Shown: positions 30,144 through 40,472 of the stretch, piece after piece | Layout of the letters: each line of letters opens with the position of its first letter | How positions within the stretch are numbered: the stretch's first letter is position 1 | Source of the DNA: JAWLHU01 sp041690255 | GTDB lineage: Bacteria; Bacillota; Sulfobacillia; Symbiobacteriales; Symbiobacteriaceae | NCBI GenBank assembly: GCA_041690255.1 | Contig: JAWLHU010000003.1 | Coordinates: 333,603 to 397,602, forward strand | Length of the DNA: 64,000 bases | Direction: 5' to 3' | Program-made: the position numbers and the translations under genes | The notes under the pieces: generated by a model | Databases searched by the model: none | Told to the model about the DNA's origin: nothing | What the model saw: the letters and a program-made list of their open reading frames with translations, nothing else

Positions 30144-32858
30144 TTACTGGCCCTCCTCCTTCTGGGTCGACAGGGTGGTGGAACCGGCATTCTGGGCGGC
30201 GTAGTACAGGTCTTGCAGGTCAAAGCGCCCATCGTTGTTCAGGTCGGCCGGAGTGCCGGACAGAGTAGGATCAGCGTAGCGCTCCATGAGCAACGACAGA
30301 TCCATCTCGGTGACGACTCCGTCCCCGTCGGCGTCTCCGTAGAGCAGGGCAACATCAACGAACTCGATGGACGGGATGCCGTCGGTCACCGTCACCGTTG
30401 CGGTCTCTGGTGCGTACGGCCAGGCATTGACAACCAGATCGTAGGTACCATCTTCCGAGATGATGAGGGAGAAAAAGCCCATACTATCGGTCTGGGTTGT
30501 CGCCACCTCTCGCTTCGTTGTGCTGTCGACCAGCCGCACGGGGGCGCCGGCGACTGTGAGGCCCGCACTGGTCACTTGTCCGTTGATCGGAGTGCCCACG
30601 ACCACCGGTTGGGAGAGTACGGCAACGGGAATCGGGTTGCCCATGGAGTCGACAAGCTTGACCTCCACCGCCGTGGCGAGATCGACGGCGGTGACGTCGC
30701 CGACCAGTTGCAGGTTCATGAGCAGCAGGGGGACTTCCCCACCGATACCGGCGGTCTCGCCCAGCCGTGAGACGAGGTACTGCAACTGGCTACCGTCCGC
30801 GCTGATGGTCGGACCGGCGGACCAGGTAGCGTTAGGAGCCATGGGATCGGTCTCGGTTGCACCCACGACGCGGACGAGATTGGGGTCCAGATTGACGTCT
30901 ACTTGCACACCGTAAATGTCCTGACCGTTGATCAGTTTGATTACCACCGGGAACCGGGTGAACGGTGGGGTGGAAGATGGGGCCTCGACCATCACCTGTG
31001 CAGCATCGACAGCACCGTATGCCTGGACCATGCCCTTGCGAAGGCCATCGACATAGATCGGCTGGGGCCCCGGGACCTTCAGTGCGTCGAACCTGGCCTC
31101 TCCGTTCTCGTCAAGCGTTTGGACCGGCCCGGACTCACCGATCTGGACAGTCGCTCCGGAAGGCGCGTTCCAGACCTCAACCAGGAGGTCTGTCGGAAGA
31201 TAGGCGGGAATCACGGTCGGCTTCGTGACCGCATAGGCCGGGTTCCCCATTTTCATGATGCCGGCGACATCGATTGCGATGCCGAGCGGACCGAGGTCGT
31301 AGGTTCCCTCATAGCTGTAGACCTGATCTGCCGGGCTCGCTGGTGCCGGCCAGTCAAATCCGAAGAGATCGAGGGTGGCAGTGCCCACCAGCTCATCCGC
31401 CTCGTTGTAGATCACCACATCGCCCAGTTGGGCAGGGGAATCCGACTGCATGGCCATATGCAGGACATCGTTAGTGCTGTTCCGGAGATTGACCCATCCG
31501 CTCAGATAGTTCCCGGTTGTCGGGAGATCGTCGAAGGACCAGGCCCTCGGCCTGACCGGGAAGGGCATCTGGCGGGTCTCTCCGGCAGCCAGCGTCACGT
31601 CTCTCCTCGTGGGATCAACAACTGCGTAGTTGTACCACCACATGCCGGCACGCAGCACGACACTGGTAATCTCATAACTGCCGGACTCCATCTGGACGGT
31701 GCCCTCCGGGACCCGGAACGGCAGCTTGCCGTGGTTCAGGGAGAACTCACCGTGGTCGAGTACGGCCGGCAGATCGGTAAAGGCGGTCTGCAGCGTGGCC
31801 AGACCAGAACTGCTGAGAGCAGCGTTCAAAGCTGGCGTTGCGGAACCCAGGATCACGGTGTCAAATACGATTGTCTCTACCTCGTCCACGTACATCGCCG
31901 GCACATGGTACCCGATCTCATAGGTGCCGGGGGTCACGTACAGGGTTCCGACGGTGTCTGCGCCGATGAACAGGCTGTGATTGTAGACCGTGTAGGAGTA
32001 GCTGTCCTGCGGGGCCAGGAGCACGTTGGCATTCACGCCAGCCGTGTCCAGGGAGACGGTGACAGGGAGTGCAAGGGCACTCGCCCCATCCAGGATGACA
32101 ACCTCCGGCCCAACCGCTTGGTAGCTCTGCGGCGTAAGGTCCTCGTAGAGTTCATAGAGCCCTTCCCCTGTGGTGGTGACGCCCACCACACGAGCGGGGC
32201 TGCCCGCCGGCATGACCGCCCACCCGTGAGAAGGGCCGGTTTGCCACATACCGATGTGCACGCCGCGATCGTCACCGACAACGTGGAAGTCCAGATTCCC
32301 ACTGGGGATCGGCGTTCCGCTCTGATCGGTCATGCTGACCTGCAGCAGGGCATCCTGCGTAAAGTCCAGGATGGCGAACCAGGCAAACTGGTCTCCGACT
32401 TCAACCCTACCGGTGGTCGACCCGTGAAGGGGGAAGGTCAGGGTCACCTGGCCGTTGGCATCGGTCGTGCCGGACACCCACCCCAGGTCAACAAGGGCCC
32501 CCGTCACCGGAGCATCCGCATTATCTGGGTCGGTGACCGTGACCGTGATCGGCTCTTCTGTCTGGCCCGTGTAGGGAATGATGTTGGAGCCGTTGGAGCC
32601 CTCGACCGTAATCGTCAGGGGCTGAACGTAGATCATGGATTGTGGGGCCTCTTGTTCGGGACGAGGCCGGGCCACGGGCACGACAGAGCCGTCGGGCAGG
32701 GTCTGCTCCACGACATAGATCCGAGGGGCCGCTTTGGTCGAATAGGGACGCAGATCAGGATCTACACTGGCGGCCAAGGCCGGGGAACCGGCCCAGGCTG
32801 CAGCGATTGCGATCGTCATGCCGGTGATCAGGGAGACGAAGCGTCTCGGCATTCGCAT
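30144..32858 (-). CDS. Secreted protein with cohesin-like domain and C-terminal dockerin
   Basis: A 904-residue protein with a signal peptide (MRMPRRF, then VSLITGMTIAIAAAWAGSPA). Multiple beta-sandwich repeats are followed by a cohesin-like domain at about 620-745 (FPVVIKLINGQDIYGVQVDV). A carboxypeptidase-regulatory-like domain follows at about 746-835 (INGQVTSAGLTVAGAPVRLV). The last 60 residues form a dockerin with two good calcium loops, DADGDGVVTEMDL and DLNNDGRFDLQDL. The ATG at 32858 has GGAG 7 nt upstream; the 21 extra residues of a longer frame have no site. It follows the SLH/subtilisin gene by 64 bp and abuts the next dockerin gene. Having both a cohesin-like and a dockerin module, it could act as an adaptor in a surface assembly. 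Confidence 0.78.
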   Translation of the reverse strand: MRMPRRFVSLITGMTIAIAAAWAGSPALAASVDPDLRPYSTKAAPRIYVVEQTLPDGSVVPVARPRPEQEAPQSMIYVQPLTITVEGSNGSNIIPYTGQTEEPITVTVTDPDNADAPVTGALVDLGWVSGTTDANGQVTLTFPLHGSTTGRVEVGDQFAWFAILDFTQDALLQVSMTDQSGTPIPSGNLDFHVVGDDRGVHIGMWQTGPSHGWAVMPAGSPARVVGVTTTGEGLYELYEDLTPQSYQAVGPEVVILDGASALALPVTVSLDTAGVNANVLLAPQDSYSYTVYNHSLFIGADTVGTLYVTPGTYEIGYHVPAMYVDEVETIVFDTVILGSATPALNAALSSSGLATLQTAFTDLPAVLDHGEFSLNHGKLPFRVPEGTVQMESGSYEITSVVLRAGMWWYNYAVVDPTRRDVTLAAGETRQMPFPVRPRAWSFDDLPTTGNYLSGWVNLRNSTNDVLHMAMQSDSPAQLGDVVIYNEADELVGTATLDLFGFDWPAPASPADQVYSYEGTYDLGPLGIAIDVAGIMKMGNPAYAVTKPTVIPAYLPTDLLVEVWNAPSGATVQIGESGPVQTLDENGEARFDALKVPGPQPIYVDGLRKGMVQAYGAVDAAQVMVEAPSSTPPFTRFPVVIKLINGQDIYGVQVDVNLDPNLVRVVGATETDPMAPNATWSAGPTISADGSQLQYLVSRLGETAGIGGEVPLLLMNLQLVGDVTAVDLATAVEVKLVDSMGNPIPVAVLSQPVVVGTPINGQVTSAGLTVAGAPVRLVDSTTKREVATTQTDSMGFFSLIISEDGTYDLVVNAWPYAPETATVTVTDGIPSIEFVDVALLYGDADGDGVVTEMDLSLLMERYADPTLSGTPADLNNDGRFDLQDLYYAAQNAGSTTLSTQKEEGQ

Positions 32859-32922
32859 ACTGCCACTCCTTCTTGCAGGGCGGGGGGGCCGGGCCAAACC
32901 GGCCCCCTCCTGGCTTCCCAAC

Positions 32923-35900
32923 CTACTTGATTTGCAACAGGAGACGGAGCGTCAGGACCGCTGCCTGAGCTCGGGTCGCGTTCTGATCGGGACGGAAGCT
33001 GCCGTCCTCGAACCCGGTGATCAGGCCCGCCTGCGTGGCCGCATCGAACTGAGCGGTCGCCCAGGCCGGGATCGCATCCCGATCGGTGAACTGCTTGGCC
33101 TGGCCGGCGGGCGCAATGCCCTTCAGTGCGAGGGCACGGCCCATGATCACGGCGATCTGGAGTCGGGTGATCTGCTGGTCGGCCCGGAAGCTGCCATCCT
33201 CGTATCCGGTGATCAGGCCGGCCTTCATGGCGGCCGCCACGTACGGGCGGGCCCAGGCAGGGATCTGATCGGCATCGGTCAGGTTCAGCACAGCCGCCTC
33301 GTCAATCTCGAGCCCCAGGGCCAGGACGATCATCTTGGCGAACTGGGCCCGGGTCACGCTCGCCTCGGGCTGGAAGGTACCGTCGCCCATGCCGGAGAGG
33401 ATGCCGGCGGAGACCAGCTCACGCACCGCCGCCTCAGCCCAGTGGCCCTTGACATCCAACAGCATCGGTGCCGTCGGGGTGGTCGGGGTCGTGGGAGTGG
33501 TCGGTTCGGGCTGGGTCGGAGGCTGGGTCACGGGCTGGTAGCTGATCGTTGCGGTCTGCTCACCAGACTTGTTGCCGGCTGCATCGACCGCGTAGACCGA
33601 GATCGAATTGGTGCCCTCCTGCAACGTAACCGTGACAGTGAGGGTGCCGGAGTTCGGGACTGTACCAGCCAAGCGGCTGTTCACGTAGACCTTCGCCTTC
33701 GCCTCGGTGGTCACGGTGATGGTCGCCTCTGCCGTCTCCGACTCGCTCGGAGCGGTCACGGTCACAACGGGAGCGGTGGAGTCACGGGTCACGGTAACCG
33801 TTGTCGAAGCCGATCCGCCGACGTTGGTGACGGTCAGGGTGAAGCTGTTCTCACCCTCAGCCAGGTCCGCAGTGTAGCTGAAGGTACCGGACTCGCCCAC
33901 GGTCAGGGTCTGGAGCAGGGTGGCGCCCCGGGCGATCTTCAGCTCGGCGCCGGCCGTAGCGGTGCCGCTGATCGTGACGGTCGCCTGGTTGGTCAGGCTC
34001 TGCGCCGCAGCAGCGCTGATGGTCGGAGCGGGCGTGGGCAGGGCCCCACCGCCGCCGCCACCACCACCGGAGGGCGGCGTATAGGTGATCGTGATCGGAG
34101 CGGAGGTGCTGCTGTTGCCCAGTGCGTCGGTGGCCTGCGCCCGGTACTGGTTGGTGCCGGAGGTCAGGCTGACCGTAACGCTCCGGGTGCCGGCCTCGAG
34201 CTGCGAGGTTTGGCTGCCCACGTTGATCCAGGTGGCCCCGGAGAGGCGCTGGATCTGGATTCGAGCGGGCTCATTCAGGGTGGCGGTCACCTGCATGCTG
34301 CCGCTGGTCGTCGTGGACTGAGGAGCGGTCAGTGTGACCACCGGGCCGGTGGTGTCCTTGGTGACGGAGAGGCTGGTGCTGCCGGTCAGGCCGTTGATCA
34401 GGTTGGTCACCTCGACCGTAACCGGGTTGGCCCCCTCGGTCAGCGTGGTCAGATCATAGGAGCCGGTGCCGTTGAAGGCTGCGGCATCCACCAGAGTGGT
34501 CCCGCCGACGCTGATCGAGAGCAGGCCGTTCACCGCCACGCTGGCGTCATCCACGGCGCTGATGTTCAGGGTGCTGTTCGTCGTTGTCGGGTTCGGGCTG
34601 GCGGTGGCGGAGACAATCGGAACGGCCGTGTCGTAGAGCACGGTCCGGGTCACGGTCGTCTTGTTGCCTGCCGGATCGGTGACTGTGAAGGTCAGGGTAT
34701 AGGTGCCGTCGGCCGGGAAGGTGATCGTGATCTTCTGGGTGGCGGTATCCTGCGTGTAGGTAGCGCCGTTGTCAGCGATCAGGTCGACCGTAGCGCCCGC
34801 CTCGTTCACGCTATACCCGAACGTGAAGCTGTCGTCCCCGGTCTGAGCGGGCAGGTTGTTGATCGTCAGGACTGGGGCCAGGGTATCGTTGACGATGGTC
34901 ACCGTGCTGCTGGTGACGTTCCCCACAGGGTCCTCCGCCTCGATGGTGTAGCTGTTGCCGGCGTTGGCTGTGAGGTTGAGGGTCAGGTTGACGCTCTGGG
35001 CGTCCGCCAGCAGGATGCTCTCACCCTGCTTGACGGTCAGGCGGGCGGTCGCATCGTCGCTGCCGGCTACCAGGCCGGCGGTGCTGCTGGTGGTGTAAAC
35101 GGTGCCAGAGTACGCGGCGCCGTTGACCGAGAGGCCGGTCACAGCCGGGCCGACGGTGTCAAGCGTCAGGCTGATCTCTCGCGAGTTCCAGTTTCCGAAC
35201 TCGTCATAGGCCTTAACCGTCAGGGTCTTCAGGCCGTCAGCCCCCAGGGCCACCGAGAGGCTAAAGCTCTGATCCACGGTGCTCTTCGGATTGAGCACCT
35301 GCTCGACCGCAGCGCTGCCGCCGGTCACCTCCACCTTGGCGGTGGTGGGATCCACCGTTCCGCTGATGGTCACGGTCGTGGTGTTGATGGTCTGGTTCGC
35401 CGCAGTGCTGCCGTTCACGGCGATCTCGCCCACGTACTCCGGGGCGGTCATGTCCACGAAGGGGGCCCAGACCGAGAAGTGCGGCAGGGTTGCATGCACC
35501 TTCACGATGCTGATCTCCGTGGCAGGATCGGTGGAGACGATCTCGGTCGTGCCCCAGACCAGTTCCACCGAGCCAGGCTTCTCCAGCGGGAGGTAGTAGA
35601 TCCCCACCTCCGCCGGGACAGGGCCGGTGATTGCCATCTGGAAGGTGACATCGACGGAGGCATCGTCGCTCAGGGTTGCACTGAACTGGTAGGCACCACC
35701 CAGAATCTGGGTTCCAGGCGGAGTGTAGGCGTGCAGGTTCTCATCCAGGTAGGTGCTCAATGCAACAGCGGTGTCGGCCAGTTCGCCGGCCTCGAAGTAC
35801 ACGGTCACGTTTCCGTCATTCGAGGTGACGCTATTAGGCTGGGTCGTGTCGGCTACGGTCTCCTTGACCCGGTGACCATACCCGACGTTGCCCGCGGCAT

Positions 35901-38900
35901 CGGTGCCGGTGACGTTGATCTTCAGCGCGCCACTCAGGTCTACGGCGGGGTCGAACGTCGCCGCGTACTCGTTGGTATTGCCGGTCGGCTGCAGCGCAGT
36001 GAGCGCAGCCAGCGACGTCCCGTTGATCGTGGCGGTCAGGGTGGGGCCGCTTGCGATCGGCTCGCTCGCCAGCACGGTAATGGTGCCGGTCACGGTATCG
36101 AGCGTGATGCCGAAGGTCGGCGGCGTCGTATCCAGCGTGAGCTGGAGCGATCCCTTCGGACCCTGGTTGCCCGCGGCATCGATCGCGGCGATCTCGATCG
36201 TGTTGATGCCCTCGTTCTTCAGGTTCTCAACCAGGGGGATCGAGGCCAGCGAGAAGCTGCCCGGAGCGACCTGGCGGATCCCGACATTCTGGCCGTTGAC
36301 CCAGAGGGCCACGCGGGTCACATCAGCATCGCTGATCGTGCCGGTGACTGCTGCTGTCCGCTCGGACTTGTTGAGGGTGGCGGTCAGCTCTGTGGGCGCT
36401 GCCGGCTCTGTGGTATCCACCTTCATCGGCGGCAGGGTCCGCTCGGTCTTGTTGCCGGCGGCATCGGTGGCGGTGAAGGCGAAGGTGTGCTCACCCTCGG
36501 GGACATCGTAGGTGTAGGTGGAGAGGCCCTCTGCCGTCGTGGGGGTGGCCAGGGTGACCTCGTTCCCGCCGTCCTGAAGCGAGAGGGTCGCCCCCTCCTC
36601 CACGACGATGGTCAGGCTCGGCTGCTCCACGTACCAGCCCTCCAGGCCTCGGGGCTGGTGGCTGACCTTGACCGAGGCATACGGGGCGATTGTGTCGATC
36701 GTGACACCATCTACCACGATTTGGGTGGTCTCGTTGCCGGCGGCGTCCCGGGCGGTGATGGTCACATCGGCATTCGACACGTCCATGCCGGGCTGGAAGT
36801 CGAAGGTGAGGAGATAAGTCCCGTTCTCATAGGTGAAGGGTTGGCCGGCGAAGAGCCCATCCACCGTGGCGGCTGCTGTGAGACCCGCCTCGGCGGTGAA
36901 GGAGATGGTCAGCTCTCCGTTCGCGGCCTGCACCACCAGGTCACTGATCACCGGGGCGGTGGTGTCGATCTTGACCGTCTGGTCGAGGGTGGCCGTCGTT
37001 TCGTTGCCGGCCAGGTCCACCAGGGTCATGGAGACGACCGCACCGTCGACGGGGGTGTTCTCTCCCTCGGCCACCGTGTAAGGGGCACTGTAGGCCCCCG
37101 GGTAAGCACCCGTATCCACGAGTTCGCCGGTCCGTGCGACCCCATCTTCCGGGGTGAAGCTGTACGTGACCTGCGTCAGCCCCGGCTCGGCAATAGCCAG
37201 AAGCCGGAAGGAGTCGCCGGCCCTCAGGACGGTCTGAGCCGTCGTGGAGAGCGCCTCGTAGGTGGGCGGGGTGGTATCCAGCACCACCTTGTCATCGCTG
37301 GTGCGCGGGTGAGGGGTGCCGTCCGGGCTGACCACGGTCGCCGTAACGCTGACGGGCTCGACGGTGTTGTCACCCGCCGTTACGATATACGAACCCTCGT
37401 AGATGCCGGCCCCGGTCTCGACCAGCTCGATTTCGGACGCCCCGTCGATGCCGGGAATCTCGGCATAGATCCACGGCTGGTTCTCGGCAGAGGCGCTCAG
37501 CAGGCCCGGATGGGCCTCGACCCGGATCTCGACCTCGTCGCCCGCCATGTAGTGAGCGACACCGGCCGGGTCGAGCTTGGTTGCGCCAACGACGTGAACG
37601 GCCTTGGGTACCATGTCATCGACCTTGATCGTCACGGGGGCGGGTGGCCCGAAGGCGAGCGGGGCCCCGGTGCTGTCCACCAACTGGACCTTCAGCATGG
37701 CCGCGGGGTCAATGATGAAGCTTCCCTGGCCAATCGACTTGAGGGAGAAGGTGGCAATCGTCCCGTCACCACTCGCCCCAAACTGATCGCCCAGACGGAG
37801 CGCCAGGGCGGTAATGCGCTGGAGGCCGCCATCGACCTCGACCTGCTGCATTCCCTGGAAGACAGCATCTGACGCAAGATCGCCAGGGACCAGTGTGCCG
37901 GAGGTTGCGGAGACGAATTCGAAGGCGCTCGGGTCAAGGAGGAGTTCGACGGCAGAGCCGTAGAGATCGGCCCCAGCGGAGACCGAGACGCCCAGGGTGA
38001 AACTCTCCCCTACGCCCACGTAGGCGGGGGCGATGAGCGAGAGCTCGGGCATGGGCTTCTCCACCTTGGCGGCAATCGCCATGGACGCCCCCACGTTGCC
38101 GCCGGAGTCGTAGGCCCTGGCGGTCAGGAAGTAGGCGCGGTTGGGGACATTCGTGGTATCCCAGGTGAGGCTCCAGCCATCGGTACCGTTCGTGTCGGTA
38201 CCCAGGGGGGTGCTGTCACTGTAAAACTCAACCCGCTCGATCGGGTCGGCATCCTGCACCGTGGCGGTCAGGGTGACCTTCCCGTGGAGGGAGGCGCTGG
38301 GCAGCGGGTTGGTCAGTTGCACGGCCGGGGCCGAGCTGCTGCTGAACAGACCGGAGACGACCAGGGCATAGGGTTGCGGGCCGTTGGGCACGTTGTAGCC
38401 CGCGACGTTCACGGTGTACTGGCCGGAGGTCGGGGCAGCGATGTAGACGTTCTCGACGTTGTTCACCCGGTCAAATCCGCACGCGGTGGTGGCGGCGGTC
38501 TTTCGATCGGGGGTGAAGCAGTTGCCCTGGTAGACCTGACCTGACGGTCCCGTCACCTGAAGGTCCAGGTCATTGACCAGGTTCTTCGCCGAGTTTGGGG
38601 CACCGGGGTAGTCGGTCCAGACCAGGGTAATTTTGAGGATCTGGCCTTCCCGGAGGTCGTACGTGTACGAGGTGCTCTCGCTGGTCGCGAGACCGGTCTG
38701 CTCCATGACCAGGGCGTTCTCCCGCCCCACGGGGTAGAGCGTGTTGGTCAGGTCGACACGCCCCCAGCCCTGGTCAGGGCTCATCCATCCATCGCCCATA
38801 TCCTGGGCGCCGTTGATCAGCATGGCCTTGATCAGGGCGGAGGACGGGTTGGCGATCTGCTGCTCCGTCTGCAGGTACTCACGCACCAGGGCGGCTGCAC

Positions 38901-40299
38901 CCGCGGTCAGCGGGGTGGCCATGGATGTACCACTCATGTACTGGTAGTAACCGGAGTTTTCCGGATACGATAACGATGAGCGTGTGGATAGAATGGCCAT
39001 GCCGGGAGCGACCACGTCGGGCTTGACTCTGCCATCCTCGGCGGGTCCCCGGCTGGAGAAATCGGCCATTTCATTGGGATCGTCGGCCAGGCTGCCGTAG
39101 TCGCTATCGGGCCGGTTGTTCTCGGAGGCACCGACCGTGATCGCGTTTTTGGCCGTACCTGGCGTGCTGACTGTGCCCGAGTACGGTCCCGCGTTGCCGG
39201 CGGCAAAGAGGATGGTGAAGTCCTTGTGCAGCCACGTGTAATCATCGACCGCGGCCGCTTCGGATTCGTACGCGGTAGTTGAGTACCCCCACGAGTTGGT
39301 ATGTAGCTGGGCACCGGCCAGCCGGGCCTGCTCAAAGAGGGCGGGAAGTCCTTCTGGGGGGAGCGCAAGACCGCCTTCGGTGTCACTCAAGGACTGCATG
39401 ACAAGTTGGGCCCCGGGGGCCATGCCCTTCTGGGCCCCGTTCGATGCGGCTCCGGTCCCCAGAACCGAGCCGGTCACGTGGGTGCCGTGGCCGTCGTAGT
39501 CCGACCACTCGCCAGGGCGGCCAATGCCGAACGTTTCCTTCACCTGGCCCTGGAAGTCGGGGTGTAGGGTGGCCAGGTTGCCGGTGTCCAGGCCCGAGTC
39601 GGCCACCGCCACGACCTGGCCGGTGCCGGTCAGGCCCACGGAGTCGAGGCCGCCGCCGGGTATCAGGATCCCCCGGGCCCGCTCGTTGAAGAGTTGGATT
39701 GGCTTTGCCAGGTCCACAAAGAGGACCGACTCATCGGCGGCCAACTCCTGGACCGCCGACGCCTGGACCCCGTTCAGGAGCAGGCCCGTCGAGTCGGACT
39801 CGGCCGATGTGGCCTTCAGGCCGGTCTGGAGGGTGGTGGGCTGGTCGCCGGCGCCGGGGAAGGTCTGAACCCGGAGGGAGACCTCACCGGTGGCGGCAGC
39901 GGCTTCGGGCGAGACCTTCCACTCCGGCCGGAAGCGGACCACCGCCCGCACACGCCCATCCTGGGCGAGGGACTGGGCCTGCTCCGGGGTGGCCTGCACG
40001 ACAAAAGCAAAGTCGGGCAGGTAGGGACCGACCAGAACCCCAGCCTTCTGCAGCAGGGCGTGGTCGGCACTCGTGATCACATCGTGGAACTGGACGACGT
40101 AGAGCGCCTTCTGCCCGGACGGAACCGGGGAGAGGCTGGCGAGGGTCATGAGGCTGGTGGGATCGACCGCCCCGGTCAGCAGGTGCAGACGGGGAGGTGA
40201 GGCGGGATCAGGACCGGAACCACCTGCAGCTAGGGCACCAGCCGGAAGGCTGGAGGCCAGGATCAGGAGAATGACCCAGATCGAAACGATACGCCTCAT
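32923..40299 (-). CDS. Giant SLH-anchored subtilisin (S8) with a cohesin-like domain and Ig-like repeats
   Basis: A 2458-residue surface protein. A signal peptide (residues 1-25) precedes a prodomain-like region. The subtilase domain has Asp234 in VAVADSGLDTG, His271 in DGHGTHVTG and the nucleophile in MSGTSMATPLTAG (about 485). A pre-peptidase-like beta domain follows, then a cohesin-like domain at about 750-890 (ESFTLGVSVSAGADLYGSAV). A long array of Ig-like repeats carries the recurrent phrase DAAGN. Three SLH domains fill the last 180 residues (VKGHWAEAAV, ARPYVAAAMKAGLITGYEDG, AGLITGFEDGSFRPDQ) and should bind it to the cell wall. It is the first gene of a three-gene leftward operon whose other products carry dockerins, so it may be both protease and anchor for them. 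A 1684-codon frame on the opposite strand is a shadow. Confidence 0.9.
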   Translation of the reverse strand: MRRIVSIWVILLILASSLPAGALAAGGSGPDPASPPRLHLLTGAVDPTSLMTLASLSPVPSGQKALYVVQFHDVITSADHALLQKAGVLVGPYLPDFAFVVQATPEQAQSLAQDGRVRAVVRFRPEWKVSPEAAAATGEVSLRVQTFPGAGDQPTTLQTGLKATSAESDSTGLLLNGVQASAVQELAADESVLFVDLAKPIQLFNERARGILIPGGGLDSVGLTGTGQVVAVADSGLDTGNLATLHPDFQGQVKETFGIGRPGEWSDYDGHGTHVTGSVLGTGAASNGAQKGMAPGAQLVMQSLSDTEGGLALPPEGLPALFEQARLAGAQLHTNSWGYSTTAYESEAAAVDDYTWLHKDFTILFAAGNAGPYSGTVSTPGTAKNAITVGASENNRPDSDYGSLADDPNEMADFSSRGPAEDGRVKPDVVAPGMAILSTRSSLSYPENSGYYQYMSGTSMATPLTAGAAALVREYLQTEQQIANPSSALIKAMLINGAQDMGDGWMSPDQGWGRVDLTNTLYPVGRENALVMEQTGLATSESTSYTYDLREGQILKITLVWTDYPGAPNSAKNLVNDLDLQVTGPSGQVYQGNCFTPDRKTAATTACGFDRVNNVENVYIAAPTSGQYTVNVAGYNVPNGPQPYALVVSGLFSSSSAPAVQLTNPLPSASLHGKVTLTATVQDADPIERVEFYSDSTPLGTDTNGTDGWSLTWDTTNVPNRAYFLTARAYDSGGNVGASMAIAAKVEKPMPELSLIAPAYVGVGESFTLGVSVSAGADLYGSAVELLLDPSAFEFVSATSGTLVPGDLASDAVFQGMQQVEVDGGLQRITALALRLGDQFGASGDGTIATFSLKSIGQGSFIIDPAAMLKVQLVDSTGAPLAFGPPAPVTIKVDDMVPKAVHVVGATKLDPAGVAHYMAGDEVEIRVEAHPGLLSASAENQPWIYAEIPGIDGASEIELVETGAGIYEGSYIVTAGDNTVEPVSVTATVVSPDGTPHPRTSDDKVVLDTTPPTYEALSTTAQTVLRAGDSFRLLAIAEPGLTQVTYSFTPEDGVARTGELVDTGAYPGAYSAPYTVAEGENTPVDGAVVSMTLVDLAGNETTATLDQTVKIDTTAPVISDLVVQAANGELTISFTAEAGLTAAATVDGLFAGQPFTYENGTYLLTFDFQPGMDVSNADVTITARDAAGNETTQIVVDGVTIDTIAPYASVKVSHQPRGLEGWYVEQPSLTIVVEEGATLSLQDGGNEVTLATPTTAEGLSTYTYDVPEGEHTFAFTATDAAGNKTERTLPPMKVDTTEPAAPTELTATLNKSERTAAVTGTISDADVTRVALWVNGQNVGIRQVAPGSFSLASIPLVENLKNEGINTIEIAAIDAAGNQGPKGSLQLTLDTTPPTFGITLDTVTGTITVLASEPIASGPTLTATINGTSLAALTALQPTGNTNEYAATFDPAVDLSGALKINVTGTDAAGNVGYGHRVKETVADTTQPNSVTSNDGNVTVYFEAGELADTAVALSTYLDENLHAYTPPGTQILGGAYQFSATLSDDASVDVTFQMAITGPVPAEVGIYYLPLEKPGSVELVWGTTEIVSTDPATEISIVKVHATLPHFSVWAPFVDMTAPEYVGEIAVNGSTAANQTINTTTVTISGTVDPTTAKVEVTGGSAAVEQVLNPKSTVDQSFSLSVALGADGLKTLTVKAYDEFGNWNSREISLTLDTVGPAVTGLSVNGAAYSGTVYTTSSTAGLVAGSDDATARLTVKQGESILLADAQSVNLTLNLTANAGNSYTIEAEDPVGNVTSSTVTIVNDTLAPVLTINNLPAQTGDDSFTFGYSVNEAGATVDLIADNGATYTQDTATQKITITFPADGTYTLTFTVTDPAGNKTTVTRTVLYDTAVPIVSATASPNPTTTNSTLNISAVDDASVAVNGLLSISVGGTTLVDAAAFNGTGSYDLTTLTEGANPVTVEVTNLINGLTGSTSLSVTKDTTGPVVTLTAPQSTTTSGSMQVTATLNEPARIQIQRLSGATWINVGSQTSQLEAGTRSVTVSLTSGTNQYRAQATDALGNSSTSAPITITYTPPSGGGGGGGGALPTPAPTISAAAAQSLTNQATVTISGTATAGAELKIARGATLLQTLTVGESGTFSYTADLAEGENSFTLTVTNVGGSASTTVTVTRDSTAPVVTVTAPSESETAEATITVTTEAKAKVYVNSRLAGTVPNSGTLTVTVTLQEGTNSISVYAVDAAGNKSGEQTATISYQPVTQPPTQPEPTTPTTPTTPTAPMLLDVKGHWAEAAVRELVSAGILSGMGDGTFQPEASVTRAQFAKMIVLALGLEIDEAAVLNLTDADQIPAWARPYVAAAMKAGLITGYEDGSFRADQQITRLQIAVIMGRALALKGIAPAGQAKQFTDRDAIPAWATAQFDAATQAGLITGFEDGSFRPDQNATRAQAAVLTLRLLLQIK

Positions 40300-40420
40300 T
40301 CAGATGCCTCCAGGATAAAGAGATTGCATCTGAAATGATTGGACAAGAATAAAGAGAGTTCCTGTTCCATTTATACGTTTTCATTATCTTTTATTAAGGA
40401 TTAGGCAAGATCAATATCGA

Positions 40421-40460
40421 GAAAAATGGAGCGCCCCCGGGCCGGAAAAGCCCAGGGGCG
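40421..40460 (-). terminator. Terminator after prkA
   Basis: On the minus strand CGCCCCTGGGC (40450-40460) pairs with GCCCGGGGGCG (40432-40442), 11 bp with one T-G, followed by CTCCATTTTT. It lies 13 bp past the prkA stop. The stretch from 40300 to 40420 is AT-rich and should hold the promoter of the subtilisin operon; no convincing -35/-10 pair stands out. Confidence 0.85.
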
Positions 40461-40472
40461 AAAAGACTGGTG

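Noticed and set aside
32818..37872. A 1684-codon open frame on the plus strand opposite the subtilisin/SLH gene
   Set aside because: It is a codon-bias shadow: His/Arg/Gly-rich text without domains, no SD, and the minus-strand frame has clear catalytic and SLH motifs.
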